A stretch of DNA of 64,000 bases from Burkholderiales bacterium 70-64 (lineage in GTDB: Bacteria > Pseudomonadota > Gammaproteobacteria > Burkholderiales > Burkholderiaceae_E), in assembly GCA_001898645.1 (NCBI GenBank), contig MKUQ01000026.1, positions 514-64,513 on the forward strand, read 5' to 3'. This document shows, in pieces, positions 27,129-36,476 of this stretch (position 1 is the first letter of the stretch; each line of letters starts with the position of its first letter). The notes under the pieces are model-generated. The model saw only the letters and a list, made by a program, of their open reading frames with translations, did not search any database and was not told the DNA's origin. The position numbers and the translations under genes are program-made.

Positions 27129-27947
27129 TCAGCGAGCGGCGTCGAGCCGGCGCAGCGACACCTCGCCGCTGCTGAGCACGCGCAGGCCCGCGGAGGTGCG
27201 CACGCGCAGCCCGCCGCCGGGATCGAGGCCGAGTGCGACCCCGCGGTCGACCGCGCGCGCGCCCTCGTGCACGGCGACGCGCTCGCCGGCGAGCGCGTCG
27301 AAGCGCTCCCACGCCTCGAGGAACGGAGCGAGCCCCTCGGCGAAGAAGCGCTCGGCCGCCGCGACCACGGCGCCCGCCACCATCCCGATCACCGTTTCGG
27401 CGGCATGCGCCGACAACGCGTCGTGGTCGAACAGGCCGCAGGCCGGCTGGCCGACGGCATCTCCCTCGGGCGGCGCGAGCAGGTTCAGGCCGATGCCGAC
27501 CACGATGCGCTCGAGCGTCATGCCCGAGGCCGGGTGCGGGAGGCCGCGCCGGCATTCGACCAGGATGCCGCCGCACTTGCGCCAGGCGCGCATCAGGTCG
27601 TTGGGCCACTTCAGCTGGACGTCGGGCGCCCAGCGCGCGAGCGTCGTGGCGCTGGCGGCGCCGACCGCCACCGCCAGCGCCGCCGGCGGCGGCTCGAGCC
27701 GCACGTGGCGCTCGAAGGCGAGCGAGAACGCCGCCGAGCGATCGGGCGGGCTGAGCCAGGCGCGGCCGCGGCGCCCGCGCCCGGCCGTCTGCACGACCGC
27801 CGCCAGCAGGCGGGGAGGCGCCGGTGCATCGCCGAGCGGCGCGTCGAGCAGCGCCGCGTTGGTGGAGCCGACCCGCTCGACGGCGTCGACGCGCAGCGCG
27901 TCGCAGGCGGCGGCCTGGCGGATCCGTTCGGCATCGAGCTGGTTCAT
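27129..27947 (-). CDS. birA: Biotin-[acetyl-CoA-carboxylase] ligase
   Basis: A 272-residue biotin protein ligase. The catalytic ATP/biotin loop is QTAGRGRRGRAWLSP, followed by LKWPNDLM and a KCGGILVE segment. A C-terminal SH3-like domain (about 220-270) is present. The N-terminal DNA-binding domain of E. coli BirA is absent, so it is a monofunctional ligase that charges the AccB subunit and is not the biotin repressor. Operon with the SPOR-like protein gene. Confidence 0.93.
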   Translation of the reverse strand: MNQLDAERIRQAAACDALRVDAVERVGSTNAALLDAPLGDAPAPPRLLAAVVQTAGRGRRGRAWLSPPDRSAAFSLAFERHVRLEPPPAALAVAVGAASATTLARWAPDVQLKWPNDLMRAWRKCGGILVECRRGLPHPASGMTLERIVVGIGLNLLAPPEGDAVGQPACGLFDHDALSAHAAETVIGMVAGAVVAAAERFFAEGLAPFLEAWERFDALAGERVAVHEGARAVDRGVALGLDPGGGLRVRTSAGLRVLSSGEVSLRRLDAAR

Positions 27948-27998
27948 GGGATCCCGATCATAGCCCGAGGCCCGCCTCGCGCAGGGTAAGCTTGCCGC

Positions 27999-29135
27999 GT
28001 GTCGCAGCGCCTCGCCCCGCCCGCCGCCTCGCCGTCCGTGCCCCATGGCCCGGGATCGGGCCTGTGGCTGGCCGTATACGTGGTCGCGGTGGTCTATGCC
28101 ACGCTGTACCCCTGGTCGGGATGGCGCACGCCGGGCCGCTGGATGTTCGACTTCCTCTCCGAGCCGTGGCCGCGCTGGTGGACCGCCTTCGACGTGATCG
28201 TCAACGTCGCGGGCTACCTCCCGATCGGCCTGCTGCTCACCGCCTGGCTGGCACGCCGGCTGTCGTGGCCGATGCTGCCCGCTGCGCTGCTGGCGGGCGC
28301 CGCGGCGATCGCCCTGTCTCTCGAGCTGGAGTGCCTGCAGGCGCTGCTGCCGCGGCGCGTGCCGTCGCGCCTGGACGTGCTCGCCAACGGCGCCGGCGCG
28401 CTGGCCGGTGCGCTGGCGGCCACGCTCGCGGGACGCAGGCGCATCGAGCGCTGGCCGCAGGCGCTGCGCACAGCGATGCCGCTCGGGCCGCACGCCGGAC
28501 CGGGGCTGCTGCTGCTCGCCGCCTGGGTGCTGGCGCAAGCCGATCCGCAGCCGATGGCCTTCGCCACCGGCGACCTGCTCTCGGCCTGGCCCGGCTCGCC
28601 GGGCGACCCGCTGCCGGAATGGCTGTCGCGCTGGCTGCTGCCGGTGGAGCTCGAGCCTTTCGCCGAGGCGGCCGGGGTATCGATGACGGTGCTCGCCGTC
28701 GGCCTGCTCGGGCGCGACCTGCTGCGCGCCCCGGCCAGCGCCGCCACCTGGCCGGTGGTGCTGCCGGTCGTCGCGGCAGTGGCGATCAAGTCGGTGGCGT
28801 CGGCCGCCGAGGCCGGGTCGGTCGGCGCCTTCGGCTGGCTCGCCGCAGGTGCCCAGGGCGGCCTGCTGGCCGGTGGCGTCGCCCTGCTGCTGCTCGGCTG
28901 GCTCGACCGGCGCGCACGGCTGTGGCTGGCGGCGATCGCACTCGTCGCGGCCACCGTACTGTTCAACCTCACGCCGCCCAACGCCTACTTCCTGTCGATG
29001 CGTGCCGGCGGCAGCGGCGGCGCGTGGCTGCACTTCCACGCGCTGCTGCGGGCGCTGGCGCTGGTCTGGCCCTATGCGGCATTGGCCTGGTGCGCGTGGC
29101 GGCTTCGCTTCGCCGCGCTGGGCCCGCGTCTATAA
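27999..29135 (+). CDS. VanZ-like membrane protein
   Basis: A 378-residue polytopic membrane protein. The N-terminal ~140 residues fit the VanZ family (YATLYPWSGW, DVIVNVAGYLPIGLLL, LSLELECLQALLPRRVPSRLDVLANGAGALAG). The remainder adds several more hydrophobic segments, so it is longer than small VanZ proteins. VanZ proteins are linked to teicoplanin resistance in Gram-positives, but their role in proteobacteria is unknown. GTG start; birA is divergent with a 51-bp gap. Confidence 0.82.
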   Translation: MSQRLAPPAASPSVPHGPGSGLWLAVYVVAVVYATLYPWSGWRTPGRWMFDFLSEPWPRWWTAFDVIVNVAGYLPIGLLLTAWLARRLSWPMLPAALLAGAAAIALSLELECLQALLPRRVPSRLDVLANGAGALAGALAATLAGRRRIERWPQALRTAMPLGPHAGPGLLLLAAWVLAQADPQPMAFATGDLLSAWPGSPGDPLPEWLSRWLLPVELEPFAEAAGVSMTVLAVGLLGRDLLRAPASAATWPVVLPVVAAVAIKSVASAAEAGSVGAFGWLAAGAQGGLLAGGVALLLLGWLDRRARLWLAAIALVAATVLFNLTPPNAYFLSMRAGGSGGAWLHFHALLRALALVWPYAALAWCAWRLRFAALGPRL

Positions 29136-29136
29136 T
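29131..29136 (+). promoter_or_regulatory. -10-like element upstream of the ferredoxin gene
   Basis: A perfect TATAAT overlaps the end of the VanZ-like gene, 10 bp before the ATG of the 2Fe-2S protein. No convincing -35 was seen, and a transcript from it would have almost no leader. Confidence 0.3.
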
Positions 29137-29146
29137 CGTCCGCACC

Positions 29147-29458
29147 ATGCCCGGATACTACGAACGCCACATCTTCTTCTGCGTCAACCGCCGCGACGAC
29201 GGCAGGCCCTGCTGCGCGGAGCATCAGTCGGAAGCGCTGCAGGCCTATGCCAAGGAGCGCGTGAAAGCGCTCGGGCTGGCCGGCCGGGGCAAGGTGCGCG
29301 TGAACAAGGCCGGCTGCCTGGACCGCTGCGACGAAGGGCCGGTCGCCGTCGTGTATCCGGAAGGCATCTGGTACACCCTGGTCGATCGCCACGACGTCGA
29401 CGAGATCGTCGAATCCCACCTGCGGGACGGCAAGCCGGTCGATCGTCTGCGCATCTGA
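29147..29458 (+). CDS. Thioredoxin-like [2Fe-2S] ferredoxin
   Basis: A 103-residue protein of the thioredoxin-like 2Fe-2S type (as in Aquifex/Azotobacter ferredoxins and NuoE C-termini). The candidate cluster cysteines are FFCVN, GRPCC and AGCLDRCDEGP, followed by the typical VVYPEGIWYTLVD segment. It is a small soluble electron carrier with unknown partners. It is followed 10 bp later by an alpha/beta hydrolase gene, an arrangement suggesting one transcript. Confidence 0.88.
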   Translation: MPGYYERHIFFCVNRRDDGRPCCAEHQSEALQAYAKERVKALGLAGRGKVRVNKAGCLDRCDEGPVAVVYPEGIWYTLVDRHDVDEIVESHLRDGKPVDRLRI

Positions 29459-29468
29459 CGGCACTGCC

Positions 29469-30155
29469 ATGAACGCCGGCACCCGCACGCTGCTCATCGA
29501 CGGCCCGGCGGGCGCGATCGACGTGGCGCTCGATACGCCTGCCGTCGCGCCGACCGGCGTGGCCGTCGTGGCGCACCCGCACCCGCTGTACGGCGGCACG
29601 CGCGACAACAAGGTCGCGCAGACGCTCGCACGCGCGCTGCGCGACCTCGGCTACCTGTGCTGGCGCCCCAACTTCCGCGGCGTCGGCCAGTCGGCCGGCA
29701 GATTCGACGAAGGCATCGGAGAGACCGACGACCTGCTCGCCGTGGTCGATCACGCGCTGGCGCATGCGGCATCGGCGGGGCTGGCGCAGCCGCGGCTGGT
29801 GCTGGCCGGCTTCTCGTTCGGCAGCTTCGTGCAGGTGCGCGTGGCGGCGCGGCTGCGCGAGCGCGGGCGTCCGGCGCACCGGCTGGTGCTGGTGGGGACG
29901 GCCGCGGCACGCTTCGACGTGGAGGCGGTGCCGCCCGACACGCTGGTCGTGCACGGCGAGAACGACGAAACGGTGCCGCTGAAAGACGTATTCGACTGGG
30001 CACGGCCGCAGGACCTGCCGGTGGTCGTGCTGCCCGGCGCAGACCACTTCTTCCATCGCAAGCTCACGCTGCTCAAGCGCGTCGTGCTGGAGGCGTTCGG
30101 CGCTGCGGGCGCGCAGCCGCCGCCCGGATCGGACCGTCCCGCGCCGCCGGCCTGA
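29469..30155 (+). CDS. Alpha/beta hydrolase
   Basis: A 228-residue serine hydrolase of the short CocE/NonD-like group. The oxyanion segment is AHPHPLYGGTRDNKV, the nucleophile elbow GFSFGS, and the acid and His are in VHGENDETVP and PGADHFFHRKL. Substrate unknown. It sits between the ferredoxin gene and a small unknown gene. Confidence 0.85.
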   Translation: MNAGTRTLLIDGPAGAIDVALDTPAVAPTGVAVVAHPHPLYGGTRDNKVAQTLARALRDLGYLCWRPNFRGVGQSAGRFDEGIGETDDLLAVVDHALAHAASAGLAQPRLVLAGFSFGSFVQVRVAARLRERGRPAHRLVLVGTAAARFDVEAVPPDTLVVHGENDETVPLKDVFDWARPQDLPVVVLPGADHFFHRKLTLLKRVVLEAFGAAGAQPPPGSDRPAPPA

Positions 30156-30160
30156 CCGCG

Positions 30161-30712
30161 ATGCCGGCATCGACGTCACGGCTGCCCGCGCAACCCGACG
30201 AGCGCCTGATCTACGCGCGCACCGCCGACGGGCACGACGAGGCCGCCCGGCCGCGACGTACGCTCGCGCAGGCGGCGCGGCGCATCCTGGTGCTGGTGGA
30301 CGGCCAGCGCCGCGTCGGCGACCTGTCCGCCTTCGCGCGCCCCGGCGAGATCGGCCCCGTCCTCGCGGAGCTCGAATCGCAGCACCTGATCGAGGTCTGC
30401 GGCCTGGCCGACGAACCCACCGAGAGCGAGCGCCGGCAGCGCGCGCAGGCCGAGCAGGCGCTGCTGAACGCGGCCAAGCGCATGCTGCGCGGACTGTTCG
30501 CAGCCGAGCTCGGCACGGCCGGCCACGTGTGGGAAGCGCGCGTGGCCGACAGCGTGAGGATGGAGGTCCTGCGCCGCGTGCTGCGCGAGGCGGTCGACGT
30601 GGTCCACGAACGCAACGGCGAAGCCGCGGCGCGACGCGTGCTGGCGGCAGTGCGGCCGGTGTTCGAGCAGGCGAGAGACGCCGCGGCGGCGGCGCGACCG
30701 CCGCGGGCGTGA
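30161..30712 (+). CDS. Conserved hypothetical protein, possible winged-helix fold
   Basis: A 183-residue soluble protein I do not recognise. The first ~90 residues read like a small helix-turn-helix-like unit (RRILVLVDGQRRVGDLSAFARPGEIGPVLAELESQHLIEV), as seen in many beta-proteobacterial proteins of unknown function. The rest is helical and Ala/Arg-rich. The ATG is 5 bp after the hydrolase stop, so it is probably co-transcribed. Confidence 0.65.
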   Translation: MPASTSRLPAQPDERLIYARTADGHDEAARPRRTLAQAARRILVLVDGQRRVGDLSAFARPGEIGPVLAELESQHLIEVCGLADEPTESERRQRAQAEQALLNAAKRMLRGLFAAELGTAGHVWEARVADSVRMEVLRRVLREAVDVVHERNGEAAARRVLAAVRPVFEQARDAAAAARPPRA

Positions 30713-30785
30713 TGCGAACGGCGCAACGACCTGCGGGCCGGCCTCGACCCCGGCAGGCTCACAGGGGTCGTGTCGAGGCTGGTCC

Positions 30786-30791
30786 TATAAT
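30786..30791 (+). promoter_or_regulatory. -10-like element upstream of the D,D-carboxypeptidase gene
   Basis: TATAAT stands 52 bp before the ATG at 30844, in the 131-bp intergenic region. The -35 region is poor. Confidence 0.35.
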
Positions 30792-30843
30792 CCGGGCCTT
30801 CGCGTGCGCACCCTTCGCTGCGACGCCCGACACGAGGCCCCCG

Positions 30844-32004
30844 ATGTCGTCCAGGAAGCTCCCGAGCCTGATCGCCAGTGTCCTTCTGTGCGCGTTCATG
30901 TCGATGAACGCCGCGCTCGCGCAGATCGCGCCGCCCACCATCGCCGCCCGCTCGTGGCTGCTGCTCGATGCCACCAGCGGACAGGTGCTCGCCTCGCACG
31001 ACCCCGACCTCAAGGTCGAGCCGGCCTCGCTCACCAAGGTGATGACCGCCTACCTCACCTTCGAAGCGCTCAAGGCCAAGCGCATCACGCCCGACCAGCG
31101 CCCGACGGTCTCGCCGGGCGCCTACAAGGCGATCGGCTCGCGCATGTTCGTCGATCCGGCCAGGCCCGCCACCGTCGAGGAGCTGCTCAACGGCGTGATC
31201 GTGCAGTCGGGCAACGACGCCTCGATCGTGCTCGCCGAGGCCGTGGCCGGCAGCGAGGACACCTTCGCGCAGCAGATGAACAAGGAAGCGCAGCGTCTGG
31301 GCATGCGCAACAGCCAGTTCCGCAACGCCACCGGCCTGCCCGACCCGCAGCACTACAGCACCGCGCGCGACATGGCGATCCTCGCGGCGCGGTTGATCGC
31401 GGACTTCCCCGAGTACTACCCCCTGTACTCGAAGCGGGAATACACTTTCAACAACATCCGCCAGCCCAACCGCAACCGGCTGCTGGCGATCGATCCGAGC
31501 GTCGACGGCATGAAGACCGGGCACACCGAGGCGGCCGGCTACTGCCTCATCGCCTCGGCGCACCGCGAGCAGCCCGGGGGCGGGCAGCGCCGGCTGGTGT
31601 CGGTGGTGCTCGGCGCCGCATCGGAATCGTCGCGCGCGATCGAGTCGCAGAAGCTGCTCAACTACGGCTTCCAGAATTTCGACGCGGTGCGCATCTACGC
31701 CAAGGGGCAGCCGGCGGGCAACTATGCGGTATGGAAGGGACGCAGCGACACCGTCGCCGGCGGCTTCGACGGCGAGGTCGTGGTGACCGTGCCGCGCGGC
31801 CAGGGCGACAAGGTGAAGGCCGAGATCGAGCGCGTGCAGCCGCTGGTGGCGCCGATCGCCGAGGGCCAGCGCATCGGGACGCTGCGGGTGAAGCTCGGCG
31901 ATCAGGTGCTCGCCGAACGCGCGCTCCTCGCGCAGGCGGCGGTGGAACCGGCCGGATGGTTCGGCCGCACCTGGGACGGTCTGCGCATGATGCTCGCGAA
32001 ATAA
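30844..32004 (+). CDS. dacC: D-alanyl-D-alanine carboxypeptidase (penicillin-binding protein 5/6 family)
   Basis: A 386-residue periplasmic enzyme trimming the terminal D-Ala of peptidoglycan pentapeptides. The signal peptide ends near AALAQ. The serine-peptidase motifs are SLTK (about residue 62), SGN in VIVQSGNDAS and KTG in GMKTGHTEAA. A C-terminal PBP5 beta domain and an amphipathic membrane-binding helix (WFGRTWDGLRMMLAK) follow. It opens the conserved series D,D-carboxypeptidase, D-amino-acid transaminase, DUF493, lipB, lipA. Confidence 0.93.
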   Translation: MSSRKLPSLIASVLLCAFMSMNAALAQIAPPTIAARSWLLLDATSGQVLASHDPDLKVEPASLTKVMTAYLTFEALKAKRITPDQRPTVSPGAYKAIGSRMFVDPARPATVEELLNGVIVQSGNDASIVLAEAVAGSEDTFAQQMNKEAQRLGMRNSQFRNATGLPDPQHYSTARDMAILAARLIADFPEYYPLYSKREYTFNNIRQPNRNRLLAIDPSVDGMKTGHTEAAGYCLIASAHREQPGGGQRRLVSVVLGAASESSRAIESQKLLNYGFQNFDAVRIYAKGQPAGNYAVWKGRSDTVAGGFDGEVVVTVPRGQGDKVKAEIERVQPLVAPIAEGQRIGTLRVKLGDQVLAERALLAQAAVEPAGWFGRTWDGLRMMLAK

Positions 32005-32056
32005 CCCGGCCGGACCGTCGACTCATTCCCCGCGATATCATGAAGCCGAGGCCCCC

Positions 32057-32902
32057 ATGGCACAGACGGTCTACCTGAACGGCGAATTCATGCCCCTGGA
32101 GGAAGCGCGCGTGCCGGTCCTCGATCGCGGCTTCATCTTCGGCGACGGCGTCTACGAGGTCGTCCCGATCTACGGCGGGCGCACCTTCCGCTGGCCGCAG
32201 CACCTGGCGCGGCTCGAGCGCAGCCTGGCGGCCATCGGCATCGCCAACCCGCTCGACCGCGAAGGCTGGACCGAGCTGGTGGAGCAGATCATCGGCTACC
32301 ACGAATGGGCCGACCAGTTCGTCTACATGCAGGTCACGCGCGGCGTGGCCCGGCGCGACCACGCCTTCCCCAAGGACGCCAGGCCGACCGTGTTCGCGAT
32401 GTCGAGCCCGCTCGTGCTGCCCTCGGCGGCGCAGGTGGAACAGGGCGTCGACGCCATCACGCTGCCCGACGAGCGCTGGCTGCACTGCGACATCAAGACC
32501 ACCTCGCTGCTGGGCAACGTGCTCGCGCGCCAGGCCGCGGTGCAGGCCGGAGCAGCCGAGTGCGTGATGTTTCGCGACGGCTTCCTCACCGAGGGCGCCG
32601 CGAGCAACATCTGGGTGGCGCGCGGCGACCGGCTGTTCGCCCCGCCCAGGGACAACCTGGTGCTCGAAGGCGTGCGCTACGGCCTGATCGAGGAGCTGTG
32701 CAGGAAGGCGGACATCCGGCTGCAGATCCGGCGCATCCTGCGCGAGGAAGTGCTGGCCGCCGACGAGCTCATGCTCAGCTCGGCCACCAAGGAAGTGCTG
32801 CCGATCACGCGCCTGGACGGGCGCCCGGTCGGCGCCGGCCGGCCGGGGCCGGTCTTCGCGCGGCTCCACAAGGCCTACCAGGACGCCAAGGCGGGCCGCT
32901 GA
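32057..32902 (+). CDS. D-amino-acid transaminase (class IV PLP aminotransferase)
   Basis: A 281-residue fold-type IV aminotransferase. VPVLDRGFIFGDGVYEVVPIYGG is the class signature start, HCDIKTTSLLGNVLARQ holds the PLP lysine, and EGAASNIWVARG is the cofactor-phosphate segment. It is closest to D-alanine transaminases, supplying D-Glu/D-Ala for the cell wall, which fits its place next to the D,D-carboxypeptidase gene. A branched-chain-like specificity cannot be fully excluded. Confidence 0.9.
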   Translation: MAQTVYLNGEFMPLEEARVPVLDRGFIFGDGVYEVVPIYGGRTFRWPQHLARLERSLAAIGIANPLDREGWTELVEQIIGYHEWADQFVYMQVTRGVARRDHAFPKDARPTVFAMSSPLVLPSAAQVEQGVDAITLPDERWLHCDIKTTSLLGNVLARQAAVQAGAAECVMFRDGFLTEGAASNIWVARGDRLFAPPRDNLVLEGVRYGLIEELCRKADIRLQIRRILREEVLAADELMLSSATKEVLPITRLDGRPVGAGRPGPVFARLHKAYQDAKAGR

Positions 32903-32922
32903 GCGCGCCGCAGGCATGCTCC

Positions 32923-33219
32923 ATGAGCGAGGAACGCGATCTTTCGGCGGCCTTCGACCGGCTCGAGGCGCTGCTCGAGTTCCCGGTGGAGTTTCCGCTG
33001 AAGATCATGGGCCGGCGGGTCGACGGATTCGCCCAGGCGATCTCCGACCTGGTGCTGGAGCACGCCCCCGATTTCGATCCGGCGACGATCGAGCTGCGCG
33101 CTTCCAGCCAGGGCAACTACCTCAGCCTGACCGTGGTGGTGCGGATCGATACACGGGCGCAGCTGGAAACGCTGTACCGCGCGCTCTCGACGCACCCGAT
33201 GGTCAGCGTGGTGTTGTAG
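32923..33219 (+). CDS. DUF493 (YbeD-like) protein
   Basis: A 98-residue ferredoxin-like-fold protein ([32 protein letters not shown], then [41 protein letters not shown]). DUF493/YbeD sits between the dac and lipB genes in many proteobacteria. Its role is unknown, with an allosteric-domain resemblance. The start at 32923 keeps the canonical N-terminus. Confidence 0.9.
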   Translation: MSEERDLSAAFDRLEALLEFPVEFPLKIMGRRVDGFAQAISDLVLEHAPDFDPATIELRASSQGNYLSLTVVVRIDTRAQLETLYRALSTHPMVSVVL

Positions 33220-33232
33220 CGCGGGCCATCCG

Positions 33233-33994
33233 ATGACCCCAGATACCTCCAAATCGCTGGCGCCAGTCGCCCGCGGGGTTCCGAAGCGAGCCCCCGCTTC
33301 GGCGCAATCCATTGTCGTCGGCTCTTTTGCCTCCGAGCGCGTCGAGGCGGATGCAGCGATCGCCGCGCCGCGGATCAGGCGCTGGACCCGGCGTGCCTAC
33401 CTCCCCACGCTGTACGCGATGCAGGCCTTCACGCTCGACCGCCGGGCCGATACGCGCGACGAGATCTGGCTGGTCGAGCACCCGCCGGTGTTCACGCTCG
33501 GGCATGTCTCGCGTCCCGAGCATCTGCGCAGCCCCGGCGACATCCCCGTGGTGCGCACCGAGCGCGGCGGCCAGGTCACCTATCACGGACCGGGGCAAGT
33601 GGTGGCTTACTTGCTCGTCGACCTGCGCCGGCGCAGCCTGGGCGTACGCGAGTTCGTCTCGCGCATCGAGTCGGCGACGATGGAGCTGCTGGCCGGATAC
33701 GGGGTCCAGGCGGCGCGGCGCGGCGGCGCGCCCGGCGTCTACCTCGAGGAAGGCGAGGCAGGGGCCGGCGCCAAGATCGCCTCGGTGGGGATCCGCGTCT
33801 CGCGCGGGTGCAGCTACCATGGCGTGGCGCTGAACGTGGCCATGGATCTCGAGCCGTTCACGCGGATCGATCCCTGCGGCTATCCGGGCCTCGCCGTCGC
33901 CGACATGCGCAGCCGCGTCCCCGACATCGACGCCGGCGAAGTGGCGTCGCGTTTCGGACGCCTGCTGGCCGCCCACATCGAAAAGAAACCATGA
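33233..33994 (+). CDS. lipB: Lipoyl(octanoyl) transferase
   Basis: Moves the octanoyl group from acyl carrier protein to lipoyl domains. The 253-residue protein has [18 protein letters not shown], the catalytic Lys in [13 protein letters not shown] and the catalytic Cys in [11 protein letters not shown]. The first ~45 residues are not conserved, so the true start might lie downstream, though no better ribosome site was found. Its stop overlaps the lipA start (ATGA). Confidence 0.95.
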   Translation: MTPDTSKSLAPVARGVPKRAPASAQSIVVGSFASERVEADAAIAAPRIRRWTRRAYLPTLYAMQAFTLDRRADTRDEIWLVEHPPVFTLGHVSRPEHLRSPGDIPVVRTERGGQVTYHGPGQVVAYLLVDLRRRSLGVREFVSRIESATMELLAGYGVQAARRGGAPGVYLEEGEAGAGAKIASVGIRVSRGCSYHGVALNVAMDLEPFTRIDPCGYPGLAVADMRSRVPDIDAGEVASRFGRLLAAHIEKKP

Positions 33995-35013
33995 ACCCGA
34001 CTCCGAACGACCCCTCCCCCTTGTCCCCGGCCGGCCGCGCCGCCCCCGGCGCGCGCGATGCGGGCCTCAAGCAGAAAGGCGCCGAGAAGACCTCGCGCAT
34101 CCCGGTGAAGGTGGTTCCGGCCGCCGAGGTGCTGCGCAAGCCCGAGTGGATCCGCGTGCGCGCCGGCGCGGACAACGCGCGCTTCTACGAGATCAAGCAG
34201 ATCCTTCGCGAGCACCGCCTGCACACCGTGTGCGAGGAAGCCTCGTGCCCGAACATCGGCGAGTGCTTCGGCAAGGGCACCGCCACCTTCATGATCATGG
34301 GCGACAAGTGCACGCGCCGCTGCCCGTTCTGCGACGTCGGGCACGGCCGGCCCGACGCGCTCGACGCCGCCGAGCCGGAGAACCTGGCGCGCACCATCGC
34401 CGCCCTGAAGCTGCGCTACGCGGTGATCACCAGCGTCGATCGCGACGACCTGCGCGACGGCGGCGCGCAGCATTTCGTCGACTGCATCCGCAAGGTGCGC
34501 GAGCTCTCGCCGGGCACCCGCATCGAGGTGCTGGTGCCCGACTTCCGCGGCCGCATGGAGCGCGCGCTGGACATCCTCGAATCCGCGCCGCCCGACGTGA
34601 TGAACCACAATCTCGAGACGGTGCCGCGGCTGTACCGCCAGGCGCGCCCCGGCGCGGACTACGCCCATTCGCTGCGCCTGCTGGCCGAATTCAAGCGCCG
34701 CGTGCCCGGCGTGCCGACCAAGTCGGGGCTGATGGTCGGGCTGGGCGAAACCGACGACGAGATCCTGGCGGTGATGCGCGACATGCGCGAGCACGACATC
34801 GAGATGCTGACCATCGGCCAGTACCTCGCGCCGTCGAACGCGCACCTGCCGGTGCTGCGCTACGTGCACCCGGACACCTTCCGGATGTTCGGCGCCGAAG
34901 CGAGGAAGATGGGCTTCTCGCACGCCGCGGTCGGCGCGCTGGTGCGCTCGTCGTACCACGCCGACGAGCAGGCGCACGCGGCCGGCCTGGGGGAGCGGCA
35001 CGGCGTGGCCTGA
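33991..35013 (+). CDS. lipA: Lipoyl synthase
   Basis: A 340-residue radical-SAM enzyme inserting two sulfurs into octanoyl-lipoyl domains. It shows the auxiliary-cluster motif [12 protein letters not shown], the radical-SAM motif [10 protein letters not shown] and the C-terminal RSSYHAD Ser that ligates the auxiliary cluster. The first ~35 residues are a Pro/Ala-rich leader. Coupled to lipB. Confidence 0.97.
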   Translation: MNPTPNDPSPLSPAGRAAPGARDAGLKQKGAEKTSRIPVKVVPAAEVLRKPEWIRVRAGADNARFYEIKQILREHRLHTVCEEASCPNIGECFGKGTATFMIMGDKCTRRCPFCDVGHGRPDALDAAEPENLARTIAALKLRYAVITSVDRDDLRDGGAQHFVDCIRKVRELSPGTRIEVLVPDFRGRMERALDILESAPPDVMNHNLETVPRLYRQARPGADYAHSLRLLAEFKRRVPGVPTKSGLMVGLGETDDEILAVMRDMREHDIEMLTIGQYLAPSNAHLPVLRYVHPDTFRMFGAEARKMGFSHAAVGALVRSSYHADEQAHAAGLGERHGVA

Positions 35014-35021
35014 GCCGGCTC

Positions 35022-36476
35022 CTAGAACGGATACTGCCGCGGCGTCGTCTGCACGCTGATCCAGCGCAGGTCGGTGAACTCGTGGATGCCGGCCTTGCCG
35101 CCGAAGCGGCCCATGCCGCTGCCCTTGACGCCGCCGAAGGGCATCTGCGCCTCGTCGTGCACGGTCGGGCCGTTGACGTGGCAGATGCCCGATTCGATGC
35201 GCCGCGCGACGTTGATCGCCCGGGCGATGTCACCGCCGAACACCGCGGCGCTCAGCCCGTACTCGTTGTCGTTGGCGCAGGCCACGGCTTCCTCGACGCC
35301 CTTCACCCTCACGACGCACTTGAGCGGGCCGAAGGTCTCCTCGTGGTAGACGCGCATCTCGCGCGTGACGCGATCGAGCACGGTGGCCGGCATCAGGGTA
35401 TCGCTCGCCTTGCCGCCGCATAGCAGCTTCGCACCCTTGGCCAACGCGTCGTCGATGAGCGCGTTGCAGTGCTCGACCGTGCCCATGCCGATCACCGAGC
35501 CCAGCACCACCGGGTCGGGCTTGCGCGGATCGCCCACCGGCAGGCTGCGCGCCTTGGCGACGAAGCGATCGAGGAAGGCGTCGGCGATGCGCTCGTCGAC
35601 CACGAGGCGTTCGGTGCTCATGCAGATCTGCCCTGAGTTCATGAAGCAGGCGAAGGCGGCCGCGTTCACCGCCGCCTCGAGGTCGGCGTCGTCGAGCACC
35701 ACCATCGGGGCCTTGCCGCCCAGCTCGAGCACCACCGGCTTGAGGTGCTTCGCGCAGGTCGCGGCGATGATGCGCCCCACGCGCGTGCTGCCGGTAAAGT
35801 TGACGCGCCGCACCGCCGGATGCGCGACCATCGCCTCGACCACGGTGCCGGCATCGGCCGGCGCGTTGGTGACGTAGTTGACCACGCCGGCCGGGAAGCC
35901 CGCGTCCTGCAGCGCCTCGACGATCAGCCGGTGGGTGCGCGGGCAGTTCTCGCTGCCCTTGAGCACGACCGTGTTGCCGCAGGCCAGCGGCGTGGCGATG
36001 GCGCGCACGCCGAGGATGACCGGCGCGTTCCACGGCGCAATACCGACCACCACGCCGGCCGGCTGGCGCACGCCCATGGCGAGCGAGCCCGGCACGTCGG
36101 AGGGGATCACCTCGCCGGCCACCTGGGTGGTGAGCGCCGCGGCCTCGCGCAGCATGCCCGCCGCCAGGTGCACGTTGAAGCCGGCCCACAGGCCGGTGGC
36201 GCCGGTCTCGGCGGCCACCGCCTCGATGAACGCCGGGGTGCGCGCCTCGAGCGCATCGGCGGCCTTGAGCAGCAGCGCGCGCCGCTCGCCGGGGCCGCTG
36301 GCGCTCCAGGTCCTGAAGGCCGCGGCGGCGGCCTCCACCGCGGCGACGGCGTCGGCGGCGCTGGCGGCAGGCGCGCGCGTGGCAACGCTGCCGTCGAGCG
36401 GATTGCGCCGCTCGAAGGTGGCGCCCTTCTCGGCGCTGACGGCCAGGCCGTTGATCAGCATGGACAGGTCGGACAT
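35022..36476 (-). CDS. Aldehyde dehydrogenase, benzaldehyde/salicylaldehyde/vanillin type
   Basis: A 484-residue NAD(P)-dependent aldehyde dehydrogenase. PAGVVVGIAPWNAPVILGVRAIATPLACGNTVVLKGSE, the catalytic Glu in LELGGKAPM and the catalytic Cys in NSGQICMSTE are the pattern of aromatic aldehyde dehydrogenases. The ATG at 36476 has AAGGAG 7 nt upstream, so it can be translated alone. It is also in frame with livF upstream with no stop between (open frame 35022-37259). With the Liv importer and AraC regulator it suggests uptake and oxidation of an aromatic compound. Confidence 0.9.
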   Translation of the reverse strand: MSDLSMLINGLAVSAEKGATFERRNPLDGSVATRAPAASAADAVAAVEAAAAAFRTWSASGPGERRALLLKAADALEARTPAFIEAVAAETGATGLWAGFNVHLAAGMLREAAALTTQVAGEVIPSDVPGSLAMGVRQPAGVVVGIAPWNAPVILGVRAIATPLACGNTVVLKGSENCPRTHRLIVEALQDAGFPAGVVNYVTNAPADAGTVVEAMVAHPAVRRVNFTGSTRVGRIIAATCAKHLKPVVLELGGKAPMVVLDDADLEAAVNAAAFACFMNSGQICMSTERLVVDERIADAFLDRFVAKARSLPVGDPRKPDPVVLGSVIGMGTVEHCNALIDDALAKGAKLLCGGKASDTLMPATVLDRVTREMRVYHEETFGPLKCVVRVKGVEEAVACANDNEYGLSAAVFGGDIARAINVARRIESGICHVNGPTVHDEAQMPFGGVKGSGMGRFGGKAGIHEFTDLRWISVQTTPRQYPF